A stretch of 64,000 nt of DNA from Ailurus styani (Eukaryota > Chordata > Mammalia > Carnivora > Ailuridae): assembly GCA_002007465.1 (NCBI GenBank), contig LNAC01000776.1, forward strand, positions 1-64,000, in the 5' to 3' direction. Position numbers and translations under genes: made by a program. Under the pieces are notes generated by a model that was not told the DNA's origin, searched no databases, and saw nothing but the letters and a program-made list of their open reading frames with translations. Positions 54,061-64,000 of the stretch are shown here, piece by piece. The first letter of the stretch is position 1; the number at the start of each line of letters is the position of its first letter.

Positions 54061-55929
54061 AAATTGACAGTGAGTCAGTTCCACACCTGGCCCTTAAGAA
54101 TTACCTGTTTCTGTTTGCCTTCCTCTGTGGCTTCTCGAATCCCCATGAGAATATACCCCACATAGCCTGTTGGTCCCAGAGAAACAAAAGACATGCAAAG
54201 TAGAATTTCCCACTGACCACAGAGGCTAATTCACAGCCCATCCGTAGGACCAGTATTTATTCTTGTGTACCACCGAGCTGGACACAGGTCCATTGTGTAG
54301 ACTTATTGTGGCCACAGTTGAGCCATACACAAGCCATTTTCCCAACAGCCTCCATCGAGAGAGAGCTTTTGTGTTCTCATCATTCCAACAAAAATTTTTA
54401 AGATTGATTTCAATTGCCCAGACTGAGGTCTCCCCCTGTACTGGGAGGCAGGGGAAAGAGAACCATCTGGATTCAAGACATAGGGGCTGTAAGCACCACA
54501 GGAAGATCGTGGTGCTCTTACCAGAAGAAAGTGGAAAGGACGCCAAGCAGGCAGAATGAATGATTCTCATTACACCCGTGTCCCGTGGGCCCATAAAAGC
54601 CAGGAACCGGCCTGATTCATGTCTACACCTTAAGCGTAGGGTAGAACTCAACCAAAGCTAAGACCAGTCAATGAGCCACGTTGGGAGGCCTAGTGCACAG
54701 TATTTGCTGTACTACTGACCTTGAGAAGTCCTAGCCCCAAACTTCTCTCTCTTTCCAGGCCAGAATGGGTGAGGTGGCTTTAGCCAACTGGCAGGCTACT
54801 TACTACTTGGCAACTTGCCCTCCCTTCCCCACAGTGCCAGCTCAGCTTGGAGGTGAAAAAAAACAGTGGCTGGAGTGATTGCTGGGCCCCCCACCTGGAC
54901 CTGATTTAGAATAGTCCTTTCTCCCCAGTCCCCATCCTCAATTGTGCTCAGCGGCTTTAATCCCCAGTGGGGTTCATGTCCTGCTGCCTGTCCATCTTTG
55001 AGAAAGGGTAGACCTGAATGGGAAGCATGGTATGGAATAAAGGTAACACCTTTGCCCTGATCCATGGGGTCATTAAACTTCCTGCTGAATATAATTTAAA
55101 ATGGAGTTGAATTAAAAACTGCGAAGGCTATATTTTGCTTTATTCTGCCAAACCTGACCTTTCTGCCTTGACCTTCTTGCTGCTCTATTTAGCAGCTGCT
55201 ATCTTTCAGGAATGCTGCTTGGCTCCAAGATATTCATGGAAAAGGGCAAATTTCTATCTTGCTTCAACAGTATCGTACCTCAAGGGTGCAAGGCAACCTG
55301 TGCTTTCCCCAGGGTTTCTACCATTTAGAAGCGTTCAGAGATGTAAAGAGTGGGCTACATTTTCTCTCTTCCAGGGGTGACCCATCACTGTTGTCCCACT
55401 CCACCTCCGCATCCTCCTTTATATGCCAGACCTCCCTCTGGAACTGGGAGACAATGTGGGAGAAGGCCCAGGTCGGGGAAAGCACATACCGTTTAATGTT
55501 TTCACTCTGATTACACCGTTACGGAAGGGACAATAGCTACTGTGAACACAAGCAGGCAAGGTTCAATGCTGCTTTCTTCCCCTCCTCAATGCAGCTTTGA
55601 TCCAGCCAGGGCTGTCCAGGAGGAATTTCGGTCTAACTGGGGCAGCCCAATCTGGGAAAGATGCCTCACTCTGTGGGGGTGGCTGCTTTCATGATTAGGG
55701 AGGCTGTCGGGACCAAGCTTAGAATGTTCCATGAATGTGGATCGCTAGCACCCCACCAGCGCTCCACACAGCCCCGTACTTAAATTTCTAGCACATAGCC
55801 TTGATAGAGGTATGACTGCAGGGGCCATTTCTTTTGAGTTGTCTCTCAGCCTCCAAGTCGCTGTGTTGTTGCAAGGGTGTGGCCTGAACATCCGTGTCTC
55901 CCAGCCAGCCTGTGCTGTGCTAGGTTCTG
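54061..55929. other. Unassigned stretch
   Basis: 54080-54660 may hold a further decayed LTR. An acceptor-like pyrimidine tract and CAG at 54834 was examined and not supported. No gene was recognised. Confidence 0.3.
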
Positions 55930-55944
55930 CCACTAGGAGGCACC
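55930..55944 (+). promoter_or_regulatory. CTCF-like motif
   Basis: CCACTAGGAGGCACC, 14 of 15 positions. Confidence 0.5.
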
Positions 55945-56460
55945 AGAGGGAAGTTGCAGAGCTGGAGGACCGAGAAGGCACTTGTTCATTGTAGTCCTCA
56001 CCAGCTTCTTTCTGGCAGAGCAGTCTAAGTCTCTAGCTTTTTATCAACGATCCCAGTACCAGACTCTTAATCATTTCTATGTCCCATGATGACAAAATTC
56101 TCCTGCTTAAAAAACAACCACCTATGGGCTTTAAAACAATTCCAGCTCTCTGTACACTTTCTGCTCACAATGAAGAACAGAGAAACATACACAGCTGGTA
56201 CAACAGGGAGAGGGGTCTCCGCCTGCATAAAGATCCAATTTCTTCCCGGGTGGTGGATACAGCTAAGAAGATAAAAAATGACCTTTAACCTGCGAGAATA
56301 GTAATGTAAGATTAATTTGAGGCTTCGAAACTAATGAGTTGGCTCATCCCGGTGCTGCAGCCCGTGAATAACATGGTATTTGCAGAGCCAGCAACCCAGT
56401 GATCTCTCTTCCTCAGATGGGGCTTGGGAGGGAGAAGGGAGGAAAAAGAAACTCACTTTT
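55945..56460. other. Unassigned sequence
   Basis: Nothing recognised. Confidence 0.3.
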
Positions 56461-56475
56461 AAAAATAATCCTCAG

Positions 56476-56701
56476 GGGCGCCTGGGTGGCTCAGTGGGTT
56501 AAAGCCGCTGCCTTCGGCTCAGGTCATGATCCCAGGGTCCTGGGATCGAGGCCCACATCGGGCTCTCTGCTCAGCAGGGAGCCTGCTTCCTCCTCTCTCC
56601 TCTCTCTCTCTGCCTGCCTCTCTGCCTACTTGTAATCTCTCTCTCTGTGTCAAATAAAATAAATAAAATCTTTAAAAAAAAATAAAAATAAAAATAAAAA
56701 T
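56476..56701 (+). mobile_element. SINEC, young subtype, with expanded (AAAAT)n tail
   Basis: GGGCGCCTGGGTGGCTCAGTGGGTTAAAGCC head. The tail runs AAATAAAATAAATAAAATC then several AAAAAT units. Perfect TSD AAAAATAATCCTCAG (56461-56475 and 56702-56716). The tail expansion matches the first bases of the TSD, so the border is ambiguous. Confidence 0.97.
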
Positions 56702-56849
56702 AAAAATAATCCTCAGAGGAGGGAGATCTGCTAGGACCCCATAAAGCTGGTATTAGAGGAAAAGAAAAAAAAAAGGGAATTATGTACCTTTAATCTGCTT
56801 AGCTTTTCACTGTCGAATAGCTGAAGGGCTCAGACAGGGAAGAGTATTG

Positions 56850-56970
56850 TGAGGTGGTTAAATCCATGAACTTGGAGTTGGACCCCTCGGGGTCCAGGGC
56901 TGATCTGTGACTTTCTAACTGTGTGATCTTGGGCATGTTTTTTAACTTGTGCTTCAGGGAGGTTTGGATT
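56850..56970 (+). mobile_element. MIR 5' fragment
   Basis: 'gtgaggtggttaaatccatgaacttggagttgg ... ctgatctgtgactttctaactgtgtgatcttgggcatg' is the tRNA-like head and core of MIR, sense. Confidence 0.75.
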
Positions 56971-57306
56971 AGGTAGTGCATGGAAAACACTTCTGTTCAG
57001 GCTGCGGATCTGGTTATTTTTGCATTTTCGATGACGGTGGAGGGAGGTGGGAGCAACTTGAGGGTGATTTATCCACAGGATGGGAAGTCTGAGGTTTCTG
57101 CTCTGACAAGAGGAAATGTCTAGCAGCAGAAGACAAAAGTGGAACCAGGCTGAGGAGAATCAGGGAAACTGGGTTTAGCACCACCCAAGAAAGGACTGTC
57201 TTTCAGGGCGGCTGACAGGCAGTGGGAATGACTGCCAGGGAGAAGCAGTGAGCGCCCCATTCCTGGGAGAATGCAAGCAGAGGCTCTTTCTACTATATGG
57301 AAGGAT
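56971..57306. other. Unassigned sequence
   Basis: Nothing recognised. Confidence 0.3.
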
Positions 57307-57322
57307 AAGTTAGATTATTTCT

Positions 57323-57385
57323 TTTTTTTATTTTTTTAAGAGTTTATTTATTTATTTGACACAGAGAAAGAGATCACAAGTAGGC

Positions 57386-57417
<32 letters not shown>

Positions 57418-57537
57418 GAGGAGGATGCAGGCTCCCTGCTGAGCAGGGAGCCCGATGCGGGCCTTGATCCCAGGACCCTGAGATCATGACCTAAGCCGAA
57501 GGCAGAGGCTTTAACCCACTGAGCCACCCAGGCGCCC
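57323..57537 (-). mobile_element. SINEC, young subtype
   Basis: T-run, AAGAGTTTATTTATTTATTTGACAC on the left, (GA)n expanded inside, AACCCACTGAGCCACCCAGGCGCC on the right. Perfect 16-bp TSD AAGTTAGATTATTTCT (57307-57322 and 57538-57553). Confidence 0.97.
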
Positions 57538-57699
57538 AAGTTAGATTATTTCTCAGAGTCTTTCTTCCTCTTCATATCCGGCTCTTCCATTTGCTAACTG
57601 TGTTGCCTAAGCTCACACTACCTAACAGAGCCTGGGTGTTAATGGCTTCCTTTTTAGGATCTCTGTCCCTTTCCCCTTTCCTCCTTCTTACCAACAGAC

Positions 57700-58110
57700 C
57701 GATGCTCTTGATAGGCCAGGCACTGTGCCAGGGCCTGGGGATCCCACCAGGAAGAAGATGGCAGGTACACACGCAATTGTGTGGTGAGGGAGACAGATGA
57801 ACAGAACATGATAAAGCAGTTCCCCAGACTCACTGATAGTGTTATGCAGTGACACTCCGAGAGCCTCGAGGAGGCGGTGCAGGCATCGGAGGGTGGGCAT
57901 GTATGCTGTGGAAGAAGCAAGAAAAGAGGGCAAGAAACAGCATGGTGTGAGGCAGTGGGTGCTGGCAGGGTGCAAAACGTGCGGGGACAGTGACGGGAGA
58001 GGAGAGGCAGAAGGCAGAGGCTAAGTGGTGGAGATCCCCGTCTTCCATGCTAAGGAAAATGAGCTTACGTCCTGTCAATCAGGAGGTGTAGCAGCTGATT
58101 TGAATAGTTC
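57700..58110 (-). mobile_element. LINE-2 3' region
   Basis: 'ataggccaggcactgtgccagggcctggggatcccaccaggaagaagatgg', 'agggcaagaaacagcatgg' and 'tccatgctaaggaaaatgagcttacgtcctg' follow L2 in reverse. Confidence 0.65.
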
Positions 58111-58684
58111 CTGGCGTGCTCAGGTCTCCGTGTGAAAGTGAGCTCCCTGGAGCCCGTGCGGAGGGTGGGTTAGGAAGAGGCAAAGCTGGACCACCAGCTG
58201 GCAGATGGCGCAAGTCATTTGATCCAGAAGTGATGGACGATGCCTACGGCCAGTCATCTTCAGAAGTTTCAGGGCGAATCCAATGTTGGGATGGCCAGGG
58301 AAGCCCCCAGTAAAGCAGGAGCTGTTCCCCCAATGCGAAGGGTCATTAGAATTATGATCACTCTATAAAACTTTGGCTTGGGGGGTCATCGTAAAAATTG
58401 GGTCCCCCCCATCGCTTCCCTAGGCAGTGACAATAAAATTTGTGGATGTGGTCCAATCCAGGATACATGGTCCTTGTGCTCAGCAAGAGCCTTTAAAGAG
58501 GTAATGATACTACTGACTAGAGAAATAATTTTGCAGATGCTTCTGGGATACAAAGTTTTCCATTCAAAGACAGGATTTTGGTGTTTCTGGGAGGGATTGG
58601 GGGGGAGAAGCACAAGATTAGATTCCGTACAGGCAAACTAAGAGGGCAGATGATGCTCTTTGAATAAAACTTCTAATGGATTTG
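58111..58684. other. Unassigned sequence
   Basis: Nothing recognised. Confidence 0.3.
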
Positions 58685-58699
58685 GCACAAGAGGGCACT
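58685..58699 (+). promoter_or_regulatory. CTCF-like motif
   Basis: GCACAAGAGGGCACT, 13 of 15 positions, with an AGAGGGCAC core. Confidence 0.4.
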
Positions 58700-58944
58700 G
58701 GAGATGGGCCCAAATGTCTCATATTTGCTCAACTCTTTTGCAGACAGCTTGGAATTTACCAGCGTTACTTTTTTTTTTTAACCAGAATATTTTAGACCTT
58801 GTAGATGTGCCCTGAAATGCCTCATCTCAGGGAGGGTGAGAAGAGCCTCTCTTAAGCAAGTGTGGTGTCTGCTTCTAGGGCTGTTTATGGCAGAGCTGGA
58901 AACCGTCTTCGAAATTAACAATAGATGTGCATAAATCTTCTTCA

Positions 58945-58957
58945 GTTACCTAGCAAC
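58945..58957. promoter_or_regulatory. RFX X-box, perfect half-sites
   Basis: GTTACC T AGCAAC. Both half-sites match GTTRCC and RGYAAC with a one-base spacer. No repeat was recognised around it. Confidence 0.5.
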
Positions 58958-59437
58958 TAATACAAGACAACGCAGAGGTTCACAGGCTGGGTGGAGGTAA
59001 GCCTGTTTTAGGAATACCTGGGATCATTTCCATGTCATTTGGGGGATTGTGGGGAGGGAAAGAAAATTAATGAGACTAATGAAATGTTTGAGTTCCTTTT
59101 TTTTGTTTATTTGACAAAAATGGAATCAGATCCTAAAAACCTTTCCTAAATCTCCGAGGTTTCTAGCAACAGTGAGGTTTTACGAAAACTAGGTAATTTC
59201 AGCAAGCCCCTTCCAAAGCTACGTTTTTAGTTGTAAAACAGGCTGTGTGGTCGCACGCATAAAATGAAAGTTTAGATGAGGGCAACTGTAAAGTTTCATC
59301 CATGTTACTAGGATGTATGTGATGACAGGGTTTTTAGGCTTCTGTTTTATGCAATCAAAGTACGTATTCAGAGTCAATGTAGATTCTTAAAAAGGAAAAG
59401 ATGTTGAAATAATGTCAGGAGGCACGTGACTTAAGGG

Positions 59438-59507
59438 ACACACACATATACATACATACACATATATACATATATTTCTGATGGGTATATATGTGTGTGT
59501 GTGTTTT
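59438..59507. repeat. CA/TA-TG inverted simple repeat
   Basis: ACACACACATATACATACAT...CATATATACATATAT on the left and GGGTATATATGTGTGTGTGTG on the right. The arms are complementary around a short spacer (tttctgat). Confidence 0.9.
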
Positions 59508-59989
59508 ATTTATAACAATTCGTTTATGCATTGAGGCTTGGGTTATAAATGCAATGCTACAGGGCTGGCAGGCGACACGGGTGAGTTCCATGCCCAGAAG
59601 CCATGTGAGCCAGAAGGCTGGACAGCTGCTGGGTAGCCGCAGCTGAATACAGCCATAGGAGCGTGGGGCTTAGTGCTGCCAGATCCTCAGATTTTTCCCA
59701 AAGCCAGAAACCCAGAATTCGTGCAGAATCTCTTATTTTAAAAATATTGACAGCTAATTCCAAGTTTTAAAAAACATCGTGTGGGCTCAACCAAGCAAGT
59801 CTGCCTGAAAGCAAAAGTTCTGAACATGTGGTTCTCTTTTTTAAAATGGCACGGTTTCTCACGACCCACTTTATCTGCTGGGAGGTAGATGAGCTCGCAC
59901 GGGCCTCTGGCGAGCAAGGTTCACGAGGAGCTGCCTACATACTGTGCAGGGCACCCCTCCCATCTGCCAGGCGCAGAATCCTCCCGAAG

Positions 59990-60115
59990 GGTGGGTATTA
60001 TTTAGCACCAGAGTCGTGATCCCTGTTTCAAAGATGAGGATACTGAGGCTCACACTCATCCAAGTCACAGTGCAGATGAGTCCTAGAACCTGGATTCCAG
60101 TTCCATCTTTCAGAC
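59990..60115 (-). mobile_element. MIR fragment
   Basis: 'ccctgtttcaaagatgaggatactgaggctcacactcatccaagtcacagtgcagatgag ... aacctggattccag' is MIR in reverse. Confidence 0.75.
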
Positions 60116-60220
60116 TCTAAAGCCACTAGCTCATTGGGGGTTGACTCACCTGGAAGAGAAGGAGAAAGGACTTTTTTATTTGGGGGTAGAATTTCTCTGA
60201 GGAAGTATTAGGAAGCTATA

Positions 60221-60598
60221 TTTATTTGTTGGAACTGCCGTAAGAGAGTGCCACAAACCAGGTGGCTTCAGGAACAGAAATGTATTCTCTCATGATTCCG
60301 GAGGTTAGAAGTCCAAGATCAAAGTGTCGGCGATTTGTTCTGAATTCTTTTTTTCCCAGCTTGTAGATGACCATCTTCTCCCTGTGTCTTCGAGTGGTCT
60401 TGGTGTGTGTCCTGTATGCCTGTGTCCTTATAGGAAGAGGAGATCAGAACACAGACACTTTCGATTAGGACTCATGACCTCATTTTACCTAACCCGCCTC
60501 TTCAAAGAGGCTGTCTCCAAATACAGTCACATTCTGAGGAACGGGGTGAGAGCTTCCACACAGGGACTTGGGGCACACACAATTCAGCCCCTAACAGA
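60221..60598 (-). mobile_element. ERVL-MaLR LTR (MLT1/MST-type), near full length
   Basis: 'tttgttggaactgccgtaagagagtgccacaaaccaggtggcttcagg', 'ggaggttagaagtccaagatcaaagtgtcgg', 'ccaaatacagtcacattctgaggaacgggg' and 'cacaattcagcccctaacaga' form a full-order MaLR LTR in reverse. Confidence 0.9.
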
Positions 60599-60933
60599 CA
60601 CCATCTATTTTTCTTTTCTTCTTCTGCCCCTTTAGCATTATTACTGTTGGAGGGACAAAAGGTTTCCCCGAGCCCAGCATAAGGCAGGGCGTTGGCGCAC
60701 CCGAGGGGATGTGCTTCTCTTACAACGGAAGACGGCTGACCCAGCAGCTCATCAGCTGCAGCCAACCCTGGGAGGAGTAGCCCCATACCCTTGAACCAGG
60801 TAACCTGTTCCCAAGACACAGCTGCAGAGTTTGAGAATAAACAAAACATGAGATGTTTAGCAGTGCCACTGTTTTCCTTGGCATCATGGGATATATCTTT
60901 GTGTCTTGATTTAAAATAATATTGATATGGACA

Positions 60934-61151
60934 GGGGTGCCTGTGTGGCTCAGTCGTTAAGCAGCTGCCTTTGGCTCAGGTCATGATCCCAGGACCCTGG
61001 GATCGAGCCCCGCATCAGGCTCCCTGCTCGGCAGGAAGCCTGCTTCTACCTCTCCCACTCCCCCCGCTTGTGTTCCCTCGATAGCTGTGTCTCTCTCTGT
61101 CAAATAAATAAATAAAATCTTTAAACATAAATAAATAAAAATAAATTAAAT
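60934..61151 (+). mobile_element. SINEC with a perfect 21-bp TSD
   Basis: GGGGTGCCTGTGTGGCTCAGTCGTTAAGC head, CCCGCTTGTGTTCCCTCG in the middle, and a long AAATAAATAAATAAAATC...AAATAAATAAAAATAAATT tail. The TSD AAAATAATATTGATATGGACA is identical on both sides (60913-60933 and 61152-61172). It is inserted within or beside an old L1. Confidence 0.98.
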
Positions 61152-61184
61152 AAAATAATATTGATATGGACAAGTTGCATCACT

Positions 61185-61560
61185 CATCGTATCAAAGGCT
61201 GGAAACAGCCTCATTGGCCCACGATAGGGTTTAATAGGATACCGTGCAGCCTTTGGGAACTATACTGCTGAAAAATATTCACAATGTGAGAAAATTCTCA
61301 AGAGAGATGAGGTGGGAAGAAGAGGTTACAAAGAAGTGTGTACAGCTTGATTCCAATTTTTTGAAAACAGTTTATTACATGTACATAGAGATTCAAATAT
61401 ATGCATATGAGTACGTGTGTGTGTTCATCTGAAAAGGTATACCCCAAAATATTTAAGACGTCTCTCTCCTGGTGATGGAATTGTACATATTTTAAGTTTT
61501 TCTTCTGTTTTTCTAAATGTTTCATGTTTTCTGCAATAATAGATATTATTTTTGCAGTCA
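61185..61560 (+). mobile_element. Old mammalian L1 3' region
   Basis: 'aggctggaaacagcctcattggcccacgatagggtttaataggataccgtgcagcc', 'gtgtacagcttgattcc' and 'tctctcctggtgatggaattg ... tgttttctgcaataatagatatt' follow the end of ORF2 and the 3' UTR of an L1M-class element. Confidence 0.75.
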
Positions 61561-62105
61561 GGGGAGGATATTAAAAATTATAATCCCCAATTTACACAGT
61601 CAGTTTCCAGAAAAATCATCCTAACTTAGCCTTGTTCATAAGAAGCTCCCTTATGGCCTTTCACCTGGGACTGCATTTATACAAGGTGTAGTTTACTTGC
61701 TATTTTCCAGATAACAACTGTCAGCCACAGTTACCTAGATTCTAGGAGAATTTTTGTGGCAGGCCTGAGAACCTCTTGTCTCTTTTTTTGTCCATCCAAC
61801 TCCCTTTTCTCATGAAAAAGATTTTTGGCATAAATTCGGAGACAAGGTAGCACCCATAGATGCGGATGAAGGGCACTAAAATAGGTAAGTGGACTGACCC
61901 AAAAAGAAGCAAGAGGTAACTTCCTAGTGACTGTTCATTCTATTTCCCTTTATTTATTTGGAAGATCCTTTGGTTATTCTTCCTTTTCAATAGAATGTGT
62001 TCTAATTGGCTAAGGATCCCTGAAATGTATGCTTTTGTGAAGGAGAGGTCTGTGGGGGATACTGCTATCATGTCAAACTTGGAAGACGCAGTATTGGTCA
62101 CCTTG
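61561..62105. other. Unassigned sequence
   Basis: An AAAATAG/GTAAGT donor-like site lies at 61885 with no open frame upstream. Nothing else was recognised. Confidence 0.3.
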
Positions 62106-62109
62106 TCCA

Positions 62110-62270
62110 ACTCTTGACATCATTGGTTCCCAGACCTCTGAATACCCTGGAGAGATCTTGTAAAGGGTCAGTCCCCCACACCATTACAGAAATGGAAGTC
62201 ACCTGGGACTTTGGATTAGGCAAGGTCCAATTCTTTTGATGTTCAGCTGGGTTGGAGAACCCTTCCTCTA
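62110..62270. mobile_element. Possible MER5-like MITE
   Basis: 'attggttcccagacctctgaat' at the left and 'gatgttcagctgggttggagaaccc' at the right resemble decayed MER5 ends. Confidence 0.35.
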
Positions 62271-62611
62271 CATGGGTCTCCCTGCAACATCACAATAGAT
62301 GGTTACACGAAGACTTCTAGAGAAGGGGAATTTTCTACCTCATGAGCTATGAGTACTCTCATTCTCTTTTACATATAACTTGGATTCTCCTGACAAGTTC
62401 AAAGGTTAAAAATGGAGTCACTTGGCTCATATAAACCAATAAAAATCCCAGAGTCCCAATCTTCTTGTAGAGTCACATCTTCAAATCAAAACTAATTACA
62501 GTGGTAACCTAAAGCTTTAATTGCAACTCCCAAAGAACGTTGTAAGGGGTCCAGATTATAACTCGTGGTAGCATTTCTCAAAACCCCAGCATTTCCCTTT
62601 CCTTCTTAATT
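62271..62611. other. Unassigned AT-leaning sequence
   Basis: Nothing recognised. Confidence 0.3.
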
Positions 62612-62629
62612 CCCGTTCCACTTCATTTT

Positions 62630-62821
62630 TTTTTTAAGATTTTATTTATTTATTTCAGAGAGGGAGAGAGATCACAAGGAGGCAGAGAGGCAGGCAGAAA
62701 GAGAGGGGGAAGCAGGCTCCCTGCTGAGCAGAGAGCCCGATGCAGGCCTCGATCCCAGGACCCTGAGATCATGACCTGAACCGAAAGCAGAGGCTTTAAC
62801 CCATTGAGCCACCCAGGCGCC
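62630..62821 (-). mobile_element. SINEC, young subtype
   Basis: T-run, TAAGATTTTATTTATTTATTTCAGAG on the left and AACCCATTGAGCCACCCAGGCGCC on the right. TSD CCCGTTCCACTTCATTTT / CCCGTTCCGCTTCATTTT (62612-62629 and 62822-62839). Confidence 0.97.
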
Positions 62822-62839
62822 CCCGTTCCGCTTCATTTT

Positions 62840-63529
62840 ACCGGAGCTTTTCATTTACCACCCCATACCCAGGTCTCTCTGAGAGCAGCCCACATGCTCT
62901 TTCAGGCTCTTTTCTACCTCTGTTCATTCTAAGCAGTACGCTGTGTAGTTTACCTCTCAGCTGCTTCCTCTCTGACTGCTCCCCGCCCCCCTCTCTCTCA
63001 TTTGTTCACTACCAGACTTCTCACAAGAAAGGAGAGCACAGGAAATGCCTAGCAAAAATCTTCTTCCTTTTCTTCCATTCCACTTAGATATATCTCTCTA
63101 TACCCAATGTCCTAATTTTGCATTTTTTCTTTTAAAAAAGGAACTGGGGAAAGGGGAAGCTGACGTCAAAGACAAAAGTCCCTGTTTCTAGTATGATGGG
63201 GGAGGGCTAACACTGGGCACATTAATAAGCCTTGTGCTCATCACAGTAATGATTTCCCCATCTGCCACTGTGAGACTATAGACCACTACATAGTTTATAT
63301 GCTTTGTCCTCATTCTACTTCCCCCTTCCACCCCGCCCCAGTGTTCATAAATAAAGCCCATCAACTATTATTTGGTGTCTTTTTCCATCTCCTGTTCTAA
63401 TTCCCCTGTCTTGTGATGCCTATAGATAAATTCTTTCCTGATCACCATATTGGGGGAATATTAAGCAATGTGCTCTGAGCCCCAGTGATTCATAGTGAAG
63501 TGTATATTATGCACTTAGAATCTCAGCCC
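62840..63529. other. Unassigned sequence with a CRE
   Basis: No gene or repeat recognised apart from the CRE palindrome at 63161-63168. Confidence 0.3.
63161..63168. promoter_or_regulatory. Full CRE palindrome TGACGTCA
   Basis: A perfect 8-bp CREB/ATF consensus in unassigned sequence. Binding is not shown by sequence alone. Confidence 0.35.
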
Positions 63530-63725
63530 TCTGTATCAGCCAAATGTGGCTTTGATCCCAGCTCGGCCCTTGCCTGCTAGATGGCACCGAGCATGCCACT
63601 TAACATCTCTGGTCCTCAGCTTCCTCATCTGTAAAATGGGAGTGATCACAAAATCTAACTTAAAGGCTTGTAAGAATTAAATGAAGTGTAATTAACTCCA
63701 GGGAAATGCTTAATACGGAATGTTG
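63530..63725 (+). mobile_element. MIR SINE, near full length
   Basis: 'tttgatcccagctcggcccttgcctgctagatggcaccgagcatgccacttaacatctctggtcctcagcttcctcatctgtaaaatggg ... ttgtaagaattaaatgaag' is sense MIR. Confidence 0.88.
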
Positions 63726-63847
63726 GTTCTATCTATACAATGATATTTTCATTTTTCTTTTTACCTTCCTTTTATGAAGGATATGGGCAGAAGAGAAGGG
63801 TGATGTTGCTGATAAGGGAGGAGGACCTGGTGAAAGAGCTAAAATCA

Positions 63848-64000
63848 GGGGCACCTGGGTGGCTCAGTTGGTTAAGCATCTGACTCTTGGTGTCAGTTCA
63901 GGTCATGATCCTGTGGTCATGAGATAGAGCCCTGTGTTGGCTGCATGCTTACTTAGCACAGAATCTGCTTGGGTTTCTTTCTCCTTCTCCCTTTGCCCAT
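63848..64000 (+). mobile_element. SINEC, older subtype, cut by the window end
   Basis: GGGGCACCTGGGTGGCTCAGTTGGTTAAGCATCTGACTCTTGG head and GGTCATGATCCTGTGGTCATGAGATAGAGCCC body. The tail lies beyond the window. Confidence 0.93.

Larger units (their letters stand above)
58958..60220. other. Unassigned stretch
   Basis: It contains the CA/TG inverted repeat (59438-59507) and a MIR fragment (59990-60115). No gene was recognised. Confidence 0.35.

Noticed and set aside
54834..54911. Acceptor-like CCCTCCCTTCCCCACAG with 24 open codons
   Set aside because: The frame ends in a stop, no donor follows at a suitable place, and the A8 run makes the frame doubtful.
61810..61885. ATAG/GTAAGT donor near 61885
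   Set aside because: No open frame between a plausible acceptor and the donor.
1..64000. CRISPR array, bacterial operon or phage content
   Set aside because: The sequence is mammalian. Regular spacing occurs only in simple repeats and the minisatellite.

Overview
This is nuclear DNA from a mammal, almost certainly a caniform carnivoran. The main evidence is 19 Can-SINE (SINEC, tRNA-Lys-derived) copies, whose head reads GGCGCCTGGGTGGCTCAGT and whose tail is TC-rich then (AAATA)n. The L1 3' end is also of the carnivoran type. Ten SINECs have a GTGGGTTAAAG head and look young, often with near-identical target-site duplications (TSDs). I associate that head with mustelids, from memory, so a mustelid is likely but not proven.

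No complete protein-coding gene is visible. Open frames in the window are short, low-complexity, or lie in L1 ORF2 remains or SINEs. The window reads as intergenic or intronic DNA. The best transcript candidates are three exon-like islands on the + strand: 11212-11306 (95 bp, CpG-rich, one frame fully open, consensus donor), 13625-13651 (27 bp, same phase) and 41721-41790 (branch point, pyrimidine tract and AG acceptor). A CpG-dense island at about 25921-26291 could be a promoter or orphan CpG island. Whether these belong to one gene cannot be settled from sequence alone.

Layout. 1-50: 5' tip of a minus-strand L1 running off the left edge. 4325-11077: one ancient hAT-type DNA transposon split by two SINECs and a 4-kb deleted L1 that itself carries a SINEC. 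11-18 kb: exon candidates, MIR and MER5 relics, TG/CA repeats and old LTRs. 19-24 kb: MaLR-type LTRs with SINEC insertions. 24.5-28 kb: LINE-2, the CpG island, an AT-rich block and a U6 snRNA pseudogene. 28.8-29.8 kb: an LTR inside an LTR with a SINEC inside that. 32-36 kb and 39-45 kb: MER20, MaLR, L2, MER5 and other LTR relics. 50.8-51.5 kb: a 0.7-kb CAT/CAC minisatellite. 52-64 kb: MIR, L2, MaLR and an old L1 fragment, with five SINECs.

Regulatory potential was judged by eye. There are seven CTCF-like motifs, three RFX X-box-like motifs, two full CRE palindromes (one in a tandem CRE/MARE arrangement) and a G-quadruplex candidate. Family names for old repeats come from remembered consensus sequences. 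Repeat ends are approximate unless a TSD is described.
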